Assembly (NCBI RefSeq): GCF_002723615.1
Contig: NZ_KZ304972.1
Coordinates: forward strand, 1-43,785
Direction of reading: 5' to 3'
Source: Limimaricola cinnabarinus
GTDB lineage: Bacteria; Pseudomonadota; Alphaproteobacteria; Rhodobacterales; Rhodobacteraceae
Length of the DNA stretch: 43,785 nucleotides
Both the position numbers and the translations under genes were made by a program. Shown here piece after piece: positions 16,979 through 25,939 of the stretch. The notes beneath the pieces are model-generated. The model saw only the letters and a list, made by a program, of their open reading frames with translations, was not told where the DNA came from and did not search any database. Each line of letters begins with the position of its first letter. Position 1 is the first letter of the stretch.

Positions 16979-18607
16979 ATGAAGAGACTTCTGACCTCGA
17001 CCGCGCTGATCGCGGCGCTCGCCGCGCCCGCCATGGCGCAGGACTACACCCCCGACCCGGACGCGCAGCAGGGCGGCGCGATCACCATCACCTACAAGGA
17101 CGACGTCGCCACGCTCGACCCGGCGATCGGCTATGACTGGCAGAACTGGTCGATGATCAAGTCGATCTTCGACGGGCTGATGGATTATGTCCCTGGCACC
17201 ACCGAGCTGCGCCCCGGCCTCGCCGAGAGCTACGAGATCTCGGAGGACGGGCTCACCTATACCTTCAAGCTGCGCGACGGCGTCACCTTCCACAATGGCC
17301 GCGCGATGACGGCCGAGGACGTGAAATACTCGCTCGACCGCGTGACCGCCCCCGAGACCCAGTCGCCCGGCGCGGGCTTCTTCGGGGCGATCGAGGGCTA
17401 TGACGCCGCAGCCTCCGGCGAGGCCGAGGAGCTGTCGGGCGTGAAGGTGATCGACGACCGGACCGTCGAGATCACCCTGACCCGGCCCGACGCGACCTTC
17501 CTGCATGTCATGGCGCTGAACTTCGCCAGCGTCGTGCCGCAGGAGGCGGTCGAGGCCGCTGGCGGCGATTTCGGCAAAGAGCCTGTGGGCACCGGCGCCT
17601 TCAAACTCGGCGAATGGACCATCGGCCAGCGGCTCGTGTTCGAGAAGTTCGAGGATCACTGGCGCGAAGGCGTGCCCTATCTCGACCAGATCACCTTCGA
17701 GGTCGGCCAGGAGCCGATCGTGGCGCTGCTGCGCCTTCAGAACGGCGAGGTCGACGTGCCCGGCGACGGCATCCCGCCCGCCAAGTTCGTCGAGGTGATG
17801 AACGATCCCGCCCAGGCCGAGCGCGTGGTCGAGGGCGGCCAGCTGCACACCGGCTACATCACCCTCAACACCCAGATCCCGCCCTTCGACGACGTGAAGG
17901 TGCGCCAGGCGGTGAACATGGCGATCAACAAGGACCGGATCATCCAGATCATCAATGGCCGCGCCGTGCCCGCCAACCAGCCGCTGCCGCCGACCATGCC
18001 GGGCTACACCGAGGGCCCCGACGGCTACGCCTACGACATCGAGGCGGCCAGGGCGCTGCTGGCCGAGGCGGGCCATGAGGACGGGTTCGAAACCGAGCTC
18101 TACGTGATGAACACCGATCCCAACCCGCGCATCGCGCAGGCGATCCAGCAGGATCTGAGCCAGATCGGCATCGATGCCTCGATCCAGAGCCTCGCGCAGG
18201 CCAACGTGATCGCCGCGGGCGGCGAGGCGGATCAGGCGCCGATGATCTGGTCGGGCGGCATGGCCTGGATCGCCGATTTCCCCGATCCGTCGAACTTCTA
18301 CGGCCCGATCCTGGGCTGCGCGGGCGCCGTGCCGGGCGGCTGGAACTGGTCGTGGTACTGCAACGAGGAGCTTGACGCGATGGCCGCCGAGGCGGACGCC
18401 ATGGCCGACCCGGCGCAGGCCGAGGCGCGGCTGGGCAAGTGGTCCGACGTCTACATGAAGGTCATGGAGGATGCGCCCTGGGTGCCGGTGTTCAACGAGC
18501 AGCGCTACACCATGAAGTCCGAACGCATGGGCGGCGACGACGCGCTCTATGTCGATCCGGTCTCCATCCCGGTGAACTACGACTACGTCTACGTGACCGA
18601 GCAATAA
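16979..18607 (+). CDS. ABC transporter substrate-binding protein, family 5 (DppA type)
   Basis: A 542-residue periplasmic receptor. The Sec signal peptide (1-21) ends PAMA before QDYTPD. Family 5 landmarks follow in order: LDPAIGYDWQN, LRPGLAESYEISEDGLTYTF, LRDGVTFHNGRAMTAEDVKYSLDR, GTGAFKLGEW, and VRQAVNMAINKDRIIQ. AGGAGAG lies six bases before the ATG; the long upstream frame is a shadow of the permease gene. Its neighbours suggest it binds an amide or a peptide-like compound rather than an ordinary dipeptide. The stop codon is separated by one base from the formamidase start. Confidence 0.93.
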   Translation: MKRLLTSTALIAALAAPAMAQDYTPDPDAQQGGAITITYKDDVATLDPAIGYDWQNWSMIKSIFDGLMDYVPGTTELRPGLAESYEISEDGLTYTFKLRDGVTFHNGRAMTAEDVKYSLDRVTAPETQSPGAGFFGAIEGYDAAASGEAEELSGVKVIDDRTVEITLTRPDATFLHVMALNFASVVPQEAVEAAGGDFGKEPVGTGAFKLGEWTIGQRLVFEKFEDHWREGVPYLDQITFEVGQEPIVALLRLQNGEVDVPGDGIPPAKFVEVMNDPAQAERVVEGGQLHTGYITLNTQIPPFDDVKVRQAVNMAINKDRIIQIINGRAVPANQPLPPTMPGYTEGPDGYAYDIEAARALLAEAGHEDGFETELYVMNTDPNPRIAQAIQQDLSQIGIDASIQSLAQANVIAAGGEADQAPMIWSGGMAWIADFPDPSNFYGPILGCAGAVPGGWNWSWYCNEELDAMAAEADAMADPAQAEARLGKWSDVYMKVMEDAPWVPVFNEQRYTMKSERMGGDDALYVDPVSIPVNYDYVYVTEQ

Positions 18608-18608
18608 C

Positions 18609-19568
18609 ATGTGCCAGAACTGCGATTACACGATTCACGGCGCGCAGCATCATTTCGGCTGGGACAATTCCATCGCCCCGGCCGAAAGGGTGGAGCCCGG
18701 CGCGCAGATCGCCTTTCACTGCATGGATTCATCGGCGGGCCAGCTTGGCCCGTCGAGCACGGTCGAGGATGTGAAGGCGCTCGATTTCGGCAAGATCAAC
18801 CCCGTCTCGGGGCCGATCCATGTCGAAGGCGCCGAGCCGGGCGACGCGCTCAAGATCACCATCGACAGCTTCGCCCCGCGCGAGGCCGAAGGCTCGGCCT
18901 GGGGCTGGACCGCCAACATCCCGGGCTTCGGCCTCTTGGCCGACCAGTTCACCGACCCGGCGCTGACGATCTGGAAATACGACGCCAAGACGCTTCAGCC
19001 CACCCTTTTCGGTGAGCATGGCCGGGTGCCGCTCAAGCCGTTCTGCGGCACGATCGGCAACGCGCTGGCCGAGCCGGGGATGCATTCGATCGTGCCGCCG
19101 CGCCGGGTGGGCGGCAATCTCGATATCCGCGATCTCGCCGCGGGCACCGTGCTCTACCTGCCTGTCGAGGTCGCGGGCGCGCTGTTTTCCGTCGGTGATA
19201 CCCATGCGGCGCAGGGCGACGGCGAGGTCTGCGGCACCGCGATCGAAAGCCCAATGGACGCGGTGCTCACGATCGATCTGGTGAAGGACGCGCAGCTGAA
19301 ATTCCCGCGCTTCACGACGCCGGGCCCGGTGACGCGGCATCTCGACGCCAAGGGCTACGAGGTGACCACCGGCATCGGGCCGGACCTTATGAGCGCCTCG
19401 CGCGACGCGGTGGCCGGAATGGTCGACCATCTTTGCGCCACGCGGCAGATGGCGGCGGTCGATGCCTACATGCTGGTCTCGACCTGTGGCGATCTGAGGA
19501 TCTCGGAGATCGTCGACCAGCCCAACTGGGTGGTGAGCTTCTACTTCCCGCGCTGTGTGTTCGAATGA
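18609..19568 (+). CDS. fmdA: Acetamidase/formamidase (FmdA/AmdA family)
   Basis: A 319-residue cytoplasmic amidohydrolase of the FmdA/AmdA family, which releases ammonia from formamide, acetamide or similar short amides. The hallmark GDTHAAQGDGEVCGTAIE (about residues 197-214) is present, as are GPIHVEGAEPGDAL and a conserved N-terminal HFGWDNSIAPAERV. The length fits the short acetamidase branch rather than the ~400-residue Methylophilus formamidase. It starts one base after the binding-protein stop and overlaps the ATPase gene by four bases, so it sits inside the transporter operon. This makes hydrolysis of the imported substrate, giving nitrogen or carbon, its likely role. Confidence 0.9.
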   Translation: MCQNCDYTIHGAQHHFGWDNSIAPAERVEPGAQIAFHCMDSSAGQLGPSSTVEDVKALDFGKINPVSGPIHVEGAEPGDALKITIDSFAPREAEGSAWGWTANIPGFGLLADQFTDPALTIWKYDAKTLQPTLFGEHGRVPLKPFCGTIGNALAEPGMHSIVPPRRVGGNLDIRDLAAGTVLYLPVEVAGALFSVGDTHAAQGDGEVCGTAIESPMDAVLTIDLVKDAQLKFPRFTTPGPVTRHLDAKGYEVTTGIGPDLMSASRDAVAGMVDHLCATRQMAAVDAYMLVSTCGDLRISEIVDQPNWVVSFYFPRCVFE

Positions 19569-21349
19569 ACGCCGCCGTCACGAAGCTGTCCGGGGCCGAA
19601 AAGGCCCCGGAGACCGCCCCGCCGGTTCTTTCGGTCGAGGGGCTCGAGATCTCGGTGCGCACCGGCGAAGGCCCGCGCGTGCTGGTCCGGGACCTGTCCT
19701 TCGACCTTGCGCGCGGTGAGACGCTGGCCATCGCGGGTGAGAGCGGGTCGGGCAAATCCCTTACCTCGCTGGCGATCATGGGGCTTCTGCCGCCGCCAGC
19801 CGTGCATGTCTCCGGTGGTACCATCCGGCTTGGGAAAACCGACCTTCTGGGCCTGCCCGAGCGATGGATGCGCGGCTTGCGCGGTGCGCGGATCGCGATG
19901 ATCTTTCAAGAACCGATGACCTCGCTCAACCCGGTATTGACCATCGGCCGCCAGCTGATCGAGGCAATCGAGGCGCATGAAGACCTGTCGCGGCGCGACG
20001 CGCGGGACCGCGCGGTCGAGGCGCTGCGCGCGGTGCGCATGTCGCAGCCCGAGGCGCGGCTGAAACAATATCCGCACGAATTGTCGGGCGGCATGCGCCA
20101 ACGGGTGATGATCGCCATGGCCATCGCGCTGCGCCCCGACGTGCTGATCGCCGACGAGCCGACCACCGCGCTCGACGTGACGGTGCAGCGCGAGGTGCTG
20201 GAGCTGCTGCGCGATCTGCAACGGGACCTTGGCACCGCCGTCATCCTGATCACCCATGACATGGGCGTGGTGGCGGAAATGGCCGACCGCGTCGTCGTCA
20301 TGCAGTCGGGCCGCATGGTCGAGCAGGGTCCGGTGCGCGAGATCTTCGCCGCGCCGAGAGAACCATATACACGTGCCCTGCTGGCCGCGGTGCCGCGCAT
20401 GGGGCGCGGGGAAGGGGCGGCGGCTTCCGGCATCGCGGAGACGGTCGCCCGGGTCGAGGAGCTGCGGGTGCGCTTCGACATCCGGGGCGGCCTGCTGAAC
20501 CGGCCGACCCACGCGGTTCACGCGGTGGCGGGCGTCAGCTTCGAGATCCGCGCCGGCGAGACCTTTTCCCTCGTGGGCGAATCCGGTTGCGGCAAGTCGA
20601 CCATCGCCAAGGCCCTCACCGGGTTGGTGCCGTTCGAGGGCTTGTTGGAAGTGGCCGGTCGCAGGCTTGAAAGCGGCCAGCGGCCCGACACGGCCTTCCG
20701 TCGCGGTGTCCAGATGATCTTCCAGGACCCCATGGCCTCGCTCGATCCTCGGATGCGGGTGGGTGACCTCGTGGCCGAACCGCTGGTCATCCATGACATC
20801 GGCACCCCGTCCGAGCGGCGCGCGCAGGCCGAAGCCTTGTTCGAGCGCGTGGGGCTGGAGCGTGATCAGCTCGACCGCTATCCGCACGAATTCTCTGGCG
20901 GCCAACGGCAACGTATCTGTATCGCGCGCGCGCTGGCCCTCCGGCCTCGCCTGATCATCGCCGACGAGAGCGTCTCCGCGCTCGATGTCAGCGTGCAGGC
21001 GCGGGTGCTCGATCTGCTCAAGGCGCTGAAGACCGAGTTCGGCATCGCCTATCTGTTCATCAGCCATGACATGGCCGTGGTCGAGAACGTCTCCGACCGG
21101 GTGGCGGTGATGCGGCTGGGCCAGATCGTCGAGATGGGCACGCGGGCGCAGCTGTTCGGCGACCCGCGCCACCCCTATACCCGCCAGCTCATCGCCGCCG
21201 TTCCAGTTCCCGATCCGACCCGGGTGCCGCCGCCATTTACGAGGCCGCAGGGCGACGTGCCAAGCCCCGTGAAGCGGCGTGGCATGGAGCCCCGGATCGA
21301 AGCACTGACCGATGTCGGGGAAGGGCACATGGTGGCCGGATCCGGCTAG
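19565..21349 (+). CDS. Double ABC ATPase (DppD-DppF fusion, GsiA type)
   Basis: A 594-residue fusion of two ATPase domains that energises the DppB/DppC pair. Domain 1 has Walker A GESGSGKS (58-65), signature LSGGMRQRV and Walker B LIADEPTTALD. Domain 2 has Walker A GESGCGKS (about residue 340), signature FSGGQRQRI and Walker B IIADESVSALD. Both sites look catalytically complete. The C-terminal YTRQLIAAVPVPDPTR is the usual oligopeptide ATPase tail. The ATG lies in an ATGA overlap with fmdA. It is the last gene of the amide operon. Confidence 0.95.
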   Translation: MNAAVTKLSGAEKAPETAPPVLSVEGLEISVRTGEGPRVLVRDLSFDLARGETLAIAGESGSGKSLTSLAIMGLLPPPAVHVSGGTIRLGKTDLLGLPERWMRGLRGARIAMIFQEPMTSLNPVLTIGRQLIEAIEAHEDLSRRDARDRAVEALRAVRMSQPEARLKQYPHELSGGMRQRVMIAMAIALRPDVLIADEPTTALDVTVQREVLELLRDLQRDLGTAVILITHDMGVVAEMADRVVVMQSGRMVEQGPVREIFAAPREPYTRALLAAVPRMGRGEGAAASGIAETVARVEELRVRFDIRGGLLNRPTHAVHAVAGVSFEIRAGETFSLVGESGCGKSTIAKALTGLVPFEGLLEVAGRRLESGQRPDTAFRRGVQMIFQDPMASLDPRMRVGDLVAEPLVIHDIGTPSERRAQAEALFERVGLERDQLDRYPHEFSGGQRQRICIARALALRPRLIIADESVSALDVSVQARVLDLLKALKTEFGIAYLFISHDMAVVENVSDRVAVMRLGQIVEMGTRAQLFGDPRHPYTRQLIAAVPVPDPTRVPPPFTRPQGDVPSPVKRRGMEPRIEALTDVGEGHMVAGSG

Positions 21350-21732
21350 GTCCCATTTGCACGGGTCTCGACTTCGAACTGCCGCGCGGCCGGTTTGCGG
21401 TCCATGGTCGAGCTTCCGGCGCGGCTGTACCGTGAACGGCGCGCCCAGTCGTTGCAATTTGATCATTTCCGGCAAGCGGCACCATCCCAGTCGGGGCGAG
21501 GGGCTTCGGTGATGGCGTGAATACTCTCTCCCGTGATGGCTTCACACATATCGTCGTGGCACATTGCGATGCCGCCGGGAGGGGCATCCACGCCGTCAAC
21601 AAAGCCGCTACGAAACGCCAAATCAGATCAGGGCTGAACAAGAAGCCCTTGAAGCCGAAGCGGCCACGGGGATCAAGATGGCGGCATAACCTGCGCAACG
21701 CGCTGTCGCATGACCGTGCCCCGGTACACCAT
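21350..21732. other. Intergenic stretch without a recognisable gene
   Basis: Nearly 400 bases between the amide operon and an IS3 remnant. No open frame here has a known domain. A segment around 21560-21620 (with GCTTTGTTGACGGCG on the minus strand) resembles end sequences seen in other insertion elements, but too little remains to name one. It is most likely IS-derived debris. Confidence 0.45.
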
Positions 21733-21819
21733 CCTTCCGCTTGAACTCGTCTCTGCCCATCATGGCCCCCTTTCTTCAAGATCGGCGAAGAAGGCGGCCA
21801 TGAGACACGGGGCTATTCA
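21733..21819 (-). mobile_element. IS3-family end remnant (inverted repeat plus first orfA codons)
   Basis: Read on the minus strand from 21819, the sequence begins TGAATAGCCCCGTGTCT, then GCCGCCTTCTTCGC, then a GGGGGCCATGATG start and a DEFKR-coding stretch. This matches the orfA-side end of the IS3-family element at 31703-34305. The likeness breaks off after about ten codons, so this is a truncated second copy. Confidence 0.7.
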
Positions 21820-21905
21820 GGCATTGGCCTCGGGCTGATCTTCATTCCGCCTCTCCTCGGGAATATCACCATACGATCCGGCCGGAAGCCCGGCCTTGCC
21901 CTGGG

Positions 21906-23873
21906 TCACGATGCGAACGCAAGAAGCGGCTGCAGCAGGCTGGACGGGAACTTCAGGTTCAACACTTGGGACAGCAACAAGAGTAAAACGCTTACCATGA
22001 TCGCCACGACAACGCCCTGCCATGTCAGTCGTCGCAGCTCGAAGACGATCATCGCGAGGACGAACAGACCCGCCGCCAGCACGAGACCGAGCAGGTAGAC
22101 CGCGATCAGAAATCCGATCAGCCAGCCGATATAGACATGCATCGTCCGGCGCCCATCTCGCGTACGCACCTCGTCGTAATGGATGCTATCTTCGCTTGAG
22201 CCACGCGCGAAGCGGTAGGCGATCACCGCCAGAATTGCCCCGGTCACGATGGAAGCGCCCAGCGGGAAGATCTGCGCCAGGAAGGTTCGCTGCAAGGCAT
22301 CGAAGAACGCCCAGATACAAAGCGCGGCGAATACCAGGAGAAAACCCATCTCATGGACGCGGACGCTGCGTGTGGCCGGGCCTTGTCCGGTGTCCGGCTT
22401 GGGTGCATTGCGAGCCCGGACAAAGGTGATCGTCACCGACGCGATGATGACCAGGATCAACAGGATCACAATCGGGCGCTGAAGGAACGAAACGCCGTAG
22501 ATCTGCGTGGCTTGATAGACAGAGTCCTCCAGCCCCTTGGAAAGGAAGAAGCCGATCAGCAGTGCCGGCCGCGACCAGCCGAACCGCTTCATGTAGACCC
22601 CGAGAACTCCGACCCCGAACAACGCGATCAGGTCGAGCCAGTCGCGGGTCGCCTGAAAGGCCGCGAAGAACACGATGACGATGACGACGGGACCGATATA
22701 GCCATAGGGGATGGTCGTCAGCTTCGAGATCGGACGGACCAGCGACAGGCAGACCAGCGTCCCGACGATATTGGCGATGGCAAGTGACCAGATGATGGTG
22801 AAGGTGAGGTCCAAGTTTCCCTGCACCATGCCGGCACCCGGCTCGATCCCGACGAGCACCAGCCCGCCCAACAGCACCGCCATCGTGGCAGAGCCCGGGA
22901 CGCCGAACAGCAGCGTCGGGACCAGCGAACCGCCCTCCTTCGCGTTGTTGGCCGATTCCGGCGCCAACACGCCGCGGACGTCACCCTTGCCGAACTGGGA
23001 CTTGTCCTTGGCCGATTGGACAACGTGACCATAGGCGATCCAGTCGATGACGACGCCGCCTAACCCCGGCAGCATCCCGATCAGCGCCCCGATGCCAGAA
23101 CAACGCAGAACCAGCCACTTATGCCTGACGACATCGCGAAGGCCTGCGAACATCCCATGCCCAAGCTTCTGCTGCGTCGTCGAGGAAATCGTCTGTTTCT
23201 GGCTAAGGATCTCGAAGATCTCGGGTATTGCGAACAGGCCGATGGCGATGATCAGTAGCGGAAAACCATCATAGAGGTAGGTCTGGCCCAACGCCATGCG
23301 CAGCTCGCCGGTGCTGGTCGCAAAGCCGATCGTGCCGAGGACCAGTCCTACCCCGCAGGCCGCCAGACCCTTGAGCGGGTGGCTGCCGGTCAGGATGCCG
23401 ACCATCGTAAGCGCGAACAGCACGAGCATCAGCTGCTCACCAAAGCCCATCATGAGGATGAGGGGGCGGGCGAAAAGAATGGCGATACTCAGAATGACAG
23501 CGCCGAAGACGCCACCAAACAGCGAAGCGCCGAAGGCTGCGGACAGCGCGCGTGCGGCCGCTCCCCTCTTGGCCATGGGAAAGCCATCCATGACTGTCGC
23601 CTGAGAGCCCGACGTGCCCGGAATGCCCATCAGAACCGACGGGAAGGTGTCGGACGTCGTGGTGATCGCCAATAGGCCGACCATCATGGCGAGGGCCTGA
23701 GAAGGCTCCATCCCGTAGACGAAAGGCAGCAGGAGAGACAGGCCGGCAAGCCCGCCCAGACCAGGCAGGATGCCCACGCCCAGCCCGACCAGAACCCCGA
23801 GCAGAAGGTAGCTGAGATGGCCAAGGCTGAACAAGGTCGTCAGCGCGTCCAACGCGGTTACCCAAACGTCCAT
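21906..23873 (-). CDS. tctA: Tripartite tricarboxylate transporter permease, TctA-TctB fusion
   Basis: A 655-residue integral membrane protein. The first ~500 residues are TctA, with GVLVGLGVGILPGLGGLAG at the N-terminus and the TctA hallmark GIPGTSGSQATVMDGFPMAKRG. A further ~150 residues carry about four spans and resemble the separate small subunit TctB (RVHEMGFLLVFAALCIWAFF onward, ending LNLKFPSSLLQPLL). TctA alone is normally about 500 residues and no separate tctB gene is present, so this is read as a natural fusion. A GTG one codon upstream is an alternative start; AAGGA is better spaced from the ATG. It is the last gene of its operon, with a 75-base gap from tctC. Confidence 0.88.
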   Translation of the reverse strand: MDVWVTALDALTTLFSLGHLSYLLLGVLVGLGVGILPGLGGLAGLSLLLPFVYGMEPSQALAMMVGLLAITTTSDTFPSVLMGIPGTSGSQATVMDGFPMAKRGAAARALSAAFGASLFGGVFGAVILSIAILFARPLILMMGFGEQLMLVLFALTMVGILTGSHPLKGLAACGVGLVLGTIGFATSTGELRMALGQTYLYDGFPLLIIAIGLFAIPEIFEILSQKQTISSTTQQKLGHGMFAGLRDVVRHKWLVLRCSGIGALIGMLPGLGGVVIDWIAYGHVVQSAKDKSQFGKGDVRGVLAPESANNAKEGGSLVPTLLFGVPGSATMAVLLGGLVLVGIEPGAGMVQGNLDLTFTIIWSLAIANIVGTLVCLSLVRPISKLTTIPYGYIGPVVIVIVFFAAFQATRDWLDLIALFGVGVLGVYMKRFGWSRPALLIGFFLSKGLEDSVYQATQIYGVSFLQRPIVILLILVIIASVTITFVRARNAPKPDTGQGPATRSVRVHEMGFLLVFAALCIWAFFDALQRTFLAQIFPLGASIVTGAILAVIAYRFARGSSEDSIHYDEVRTRDGRRTMHVYIGWLIGFLIAVYLLGLVLAAGLFVLAMIVFELRRLTWQGVVVAIMVSVLLLLLSQVLNLKFPSSLLQPLLAFAS

Positions 23874-23909
23874 CACGTTTTCCTTGTAAGAGGGGCTGAG
23901 CGAAATGTG

Positions 23910-23935
23910 AGGCAGACCGGCGATCCGGTCTGCCT
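23910..23935 (-). promoter_or_regulatory. Hairpin between tctC and tctA
   Basis: A perfect eleven-base-pair inverted repeat (AGGCAGACCGG, loop CGAT, CCGGTCTGCCT) lies 13 bases past the tctC stop. In the direction of transcription no T run follows it, so it is more likely a 3' mRNA-stabilising or partial attenuation hairpin that favours the binding-protein message over the permease. Confidence 0.65.
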
Positions 23936-23948
23936 TTGCTGCAAGAGG

Positions 23949-25031
23949 TCAGAGATCAAGGCCGTATTTCTTCTTCAGCCAGTCGCCCAGATAGCCGCGC
24001 AGATCGTCGCTGAGTGCCAGCGCCTGATCCATGTTCGCGCTCGCCTTGTCGCCGACGGCCTGATCATGTTCGCCGAAGAACTTCGCGTTCTCTTCGGCAT
24101 AATCGGGATCGTCGATGATTTCCCGGATCGCTGCGACATAGGCGTCATAGATGTCGTCCGGCGTGTCGGCGGGCAGGAACAGCGATTTGGACGCGCCGGT
24201 GAACTGCAGGTGCATCTCGTAGAGCTCGCGCTCGGGTCCCGACAGATCGCTACCGTTGATCTGCTCGTAGAGCTCGAGATAGGTCGGAAGTTCGGGGAAG
24301 GCCGGATCGCGGACGATGTTGCCGTCAGCATCGAAATCGCCATAGGAGAAGATCGGCGTGACGATGCCGCTGTCGACCATGGACGCGTAGTCCTTGCGGT
24401 AGGCAGCCGAGGATGCGAACGCCAGGTTGATCTCGCCGCGCTCCATCGCGATACGGGCCGGGCCGCCACTGACGCCCCACACCGGCGTCACGTCCAGGCC
24501 CAGGCCATCAAAGCCCAGCAGGCGGAAGATCGACAGACCCCGCACGCTGTGATCGGCATAGCGTAGTTCGACGTCCTGCAGGGCCTTGACGTCCTCGGGG
24601 TCCGACGCGCCAGTGTCGGTATGGACAAGGGCGACTTCCCGCTGGGGAGTCAGGATCAGCGGACGCCACTCCTTCAGGTCGAATTGTGCGGCGGGGTCTT
24701 CGAACAGCCAGTTCAACTGCGTCGAAACCGTCATCGCGATCAGGGCGGTTCCGTCAGGCTCTGCGCGCGCCTCAAACTGATTGGCGCCGGGCATGCCACC
24801 GGCCCCGGGAATGTTGCTGACCACGACCGTCGGGTTGCCCGGAAGATGGTCGCTCAGCTTGCCTGCGAAAAACCGGCCATAGACGTCGGTAGCCCCGCCT
24901 GCCTTGAATGGCACGATCATCTCGATCCGTTTGCCCGAGAAATCGACCGTCGATTCTTGGGCAAAAGATGACGTTCCGAATGCGCTGCCCAGCACCGCCG
25001 CCGCTGCTGCGGCCAAGAAATTTCGCTTCAT
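23949..25031 (-). CDS. tctC: Tripartite tricarboxylate transporter receptor (TctC family)
   Basis: A 360-residue periplasmic receptor. The signal peptide (1-24) ends FGTSSFAQ. The family pattern RIEMIVPFKAGGATDVYGRFFAGKL and VVVSNIPGAGGMPGANQFEARAEPDG is plain, although the protein is somewhat longer than usual TctC (about 320). An AAGGAGAGG site precedes the ATG. It presents an organic acid to the TctA-TctB permease encoded next. Linkage to a hydratase and a beta-keto acid cleavage enzyme points to a carboxylic acid ligand, but not to which one. The 95 bases upstream could contain a secondary promoter. Confidence 0.92.
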   Translation of the reverse strand: MKRNFLAAAAAAVLGSAFGTSSFAQESTVDFSGKRIEMIVPFKAGGATDVYGRFFAGKLSDHLPGNPTVVVSNIPGAGGMPGANQFEARAEPDGTALIAMTVSTQLNWLFEDPAAQFDLKEWRPLILTPQREVALVHTDTGASDPEDVKALQDVELRYADHSVRGLSIFRLLGFDGLGLDVTPVWGVSGGPARIAMERGEINLAFASSAAYRKDYASMVDSGIVTPIFSYGDFDADGNIVRDPAFPELPTYLELYEQINGSDLSGPERELYEMHLQFTGASKSLFLPADTPDDIYDAYVAAIREIIDDPDYAEENAKFFGEHDQAVGDKASANMDQALALSDDLRGYLGDWLKKKYGLDL

Positions 25032-25126
25032 TTTCCTCTCCTTCTGGACTTTGTGAAGCCCGTTCTCGCTATAAAAATCGGTAGTCCGTTTCCCCGGCTC
25101 TTGCTGTGCCGATTGAAGGGGCGCGC

Positions 25127-25939
25127 CTATCGCGGCATCAGCCCTAGGATCTTGCGCGCTTCTGCCGGTGTCGCGGGGGGGCGGCCAACGGCCGTGCCCA
25201 ACGCGGCCACGCGGCTGACCAGCGCGGCGTTTCCCTCAACCTCGACGCCGTCTACGCCGATCAAGCTGTCTTCGAACCCGACCCGGCAATGCCCCCCAAG
25301 GCCGAGGGCCAAGGTCTGAACAAGCGCATGATTTGCCCCACCCTTGGCCGCCCACCAATGCGCTCCCTCGGGCAGCAACGAAACCAGCTGCAGGATATGC
25401 GTGGCTGCGGCAGACGCGGTGACGTCATCCTTCAAAAACAGTCCGACGCAGGGTTGCCGAAGCCCGTCGACCTGTTCGCAGACGTCGATCAGGCGCTCGA
25501 TCATTTCGGAATCCGAGCCATCGAACTCGGGGCAGACGCCGGCCTTCAGCATCGCCCTTGCCATCTGCGCGACGCGCTCATGAACATCCGCTCCCTGCTG
25601 CGGCCCCACGTCGCGTAGCGCCAGCGACGCCATTTCCGGCCCGAGCGCGATCGGCTGTAGCGCCTGCGCGACCGTCATGCCGCGCGTCCCGGTGCTGATT
25701 TGCACGATGATATCGCAGCGCGCGGTGATCCGCTCCTGTATCTCACGGTAGATCCCGATATCCTGGGTCGGCTTCCCATCGCTGTCGCGAGCATGCAGAT
25801 GCGCGATCGACGCACCGGTCCGCGCGCAGGCCACGACGTCATCTGCGATCTCTTTTGGTGAGAGAGGGACGGCCGGATGATCGTTGCGATTGCGCCATGC
25901 GCCCAGCGGCGCGACACAAATGATGTTGGGCAAGCTCAT
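25127..25939 (-). CDS. Beta-keto acid cleavage enzyme (BKACE, DUF849)
   Basis: A 270-residue zinc enzyme of the BKACE family. Members condense a beta-keto acid with acetyl-CoA and release acetoacetate plus a CoA thioester, as in Kce of lysine fermentation. The metal ligands are visible as His47 and His49 in HLHARD and Glu223 in VGFEDS; the substrate loop STGTRG is at 82-87. The chosen ATG overlaps the hydratase small subunit gene (ATGA) and has a GGAG site. Sitting between the hydratase and the transporter, it is probably the step that splits a keto acid derived from the imported compound. The actual substrate is unknown. Confidence 0.9.
   Translation of the reverse strand: MSLPNIICVAPLGAWRNRNDHPAVPLSPKEIADDVVACARTGASIAHLHARDSDGKPTQDIGIYREIQERITARCDIIVQISTGTRGMTVAQALQPIALGPEMASLALRDVGPQQGADVHERVAQMARAMLKAGVCPEFDGSDSEMIERLIDVCEQVDGLRQPCVGLFLKDDVTASAAATHILQLVSLLPEGAHWWAAKGGANHALVQTLALGLGGHCRVGFEDSLIGVDGVEVEGNAALVSRVAALGTAVGRPPATPAEARKILGLMPR

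Noticed and set aside
16619-18610. A 663-residue minus-strand frame opposite the amide receptor
   Set aside because: It is a histidine-rich shadow of a well-recognised family 5 receptor gene; no domain or ribosome site supports it.
21880-21895. Terminator after the TctA-TctB gene
   Set aside because: GGCCGG-AAGC-CCGGCC can fold, but the stem is only six pairs and no T run follows on the minus strand.
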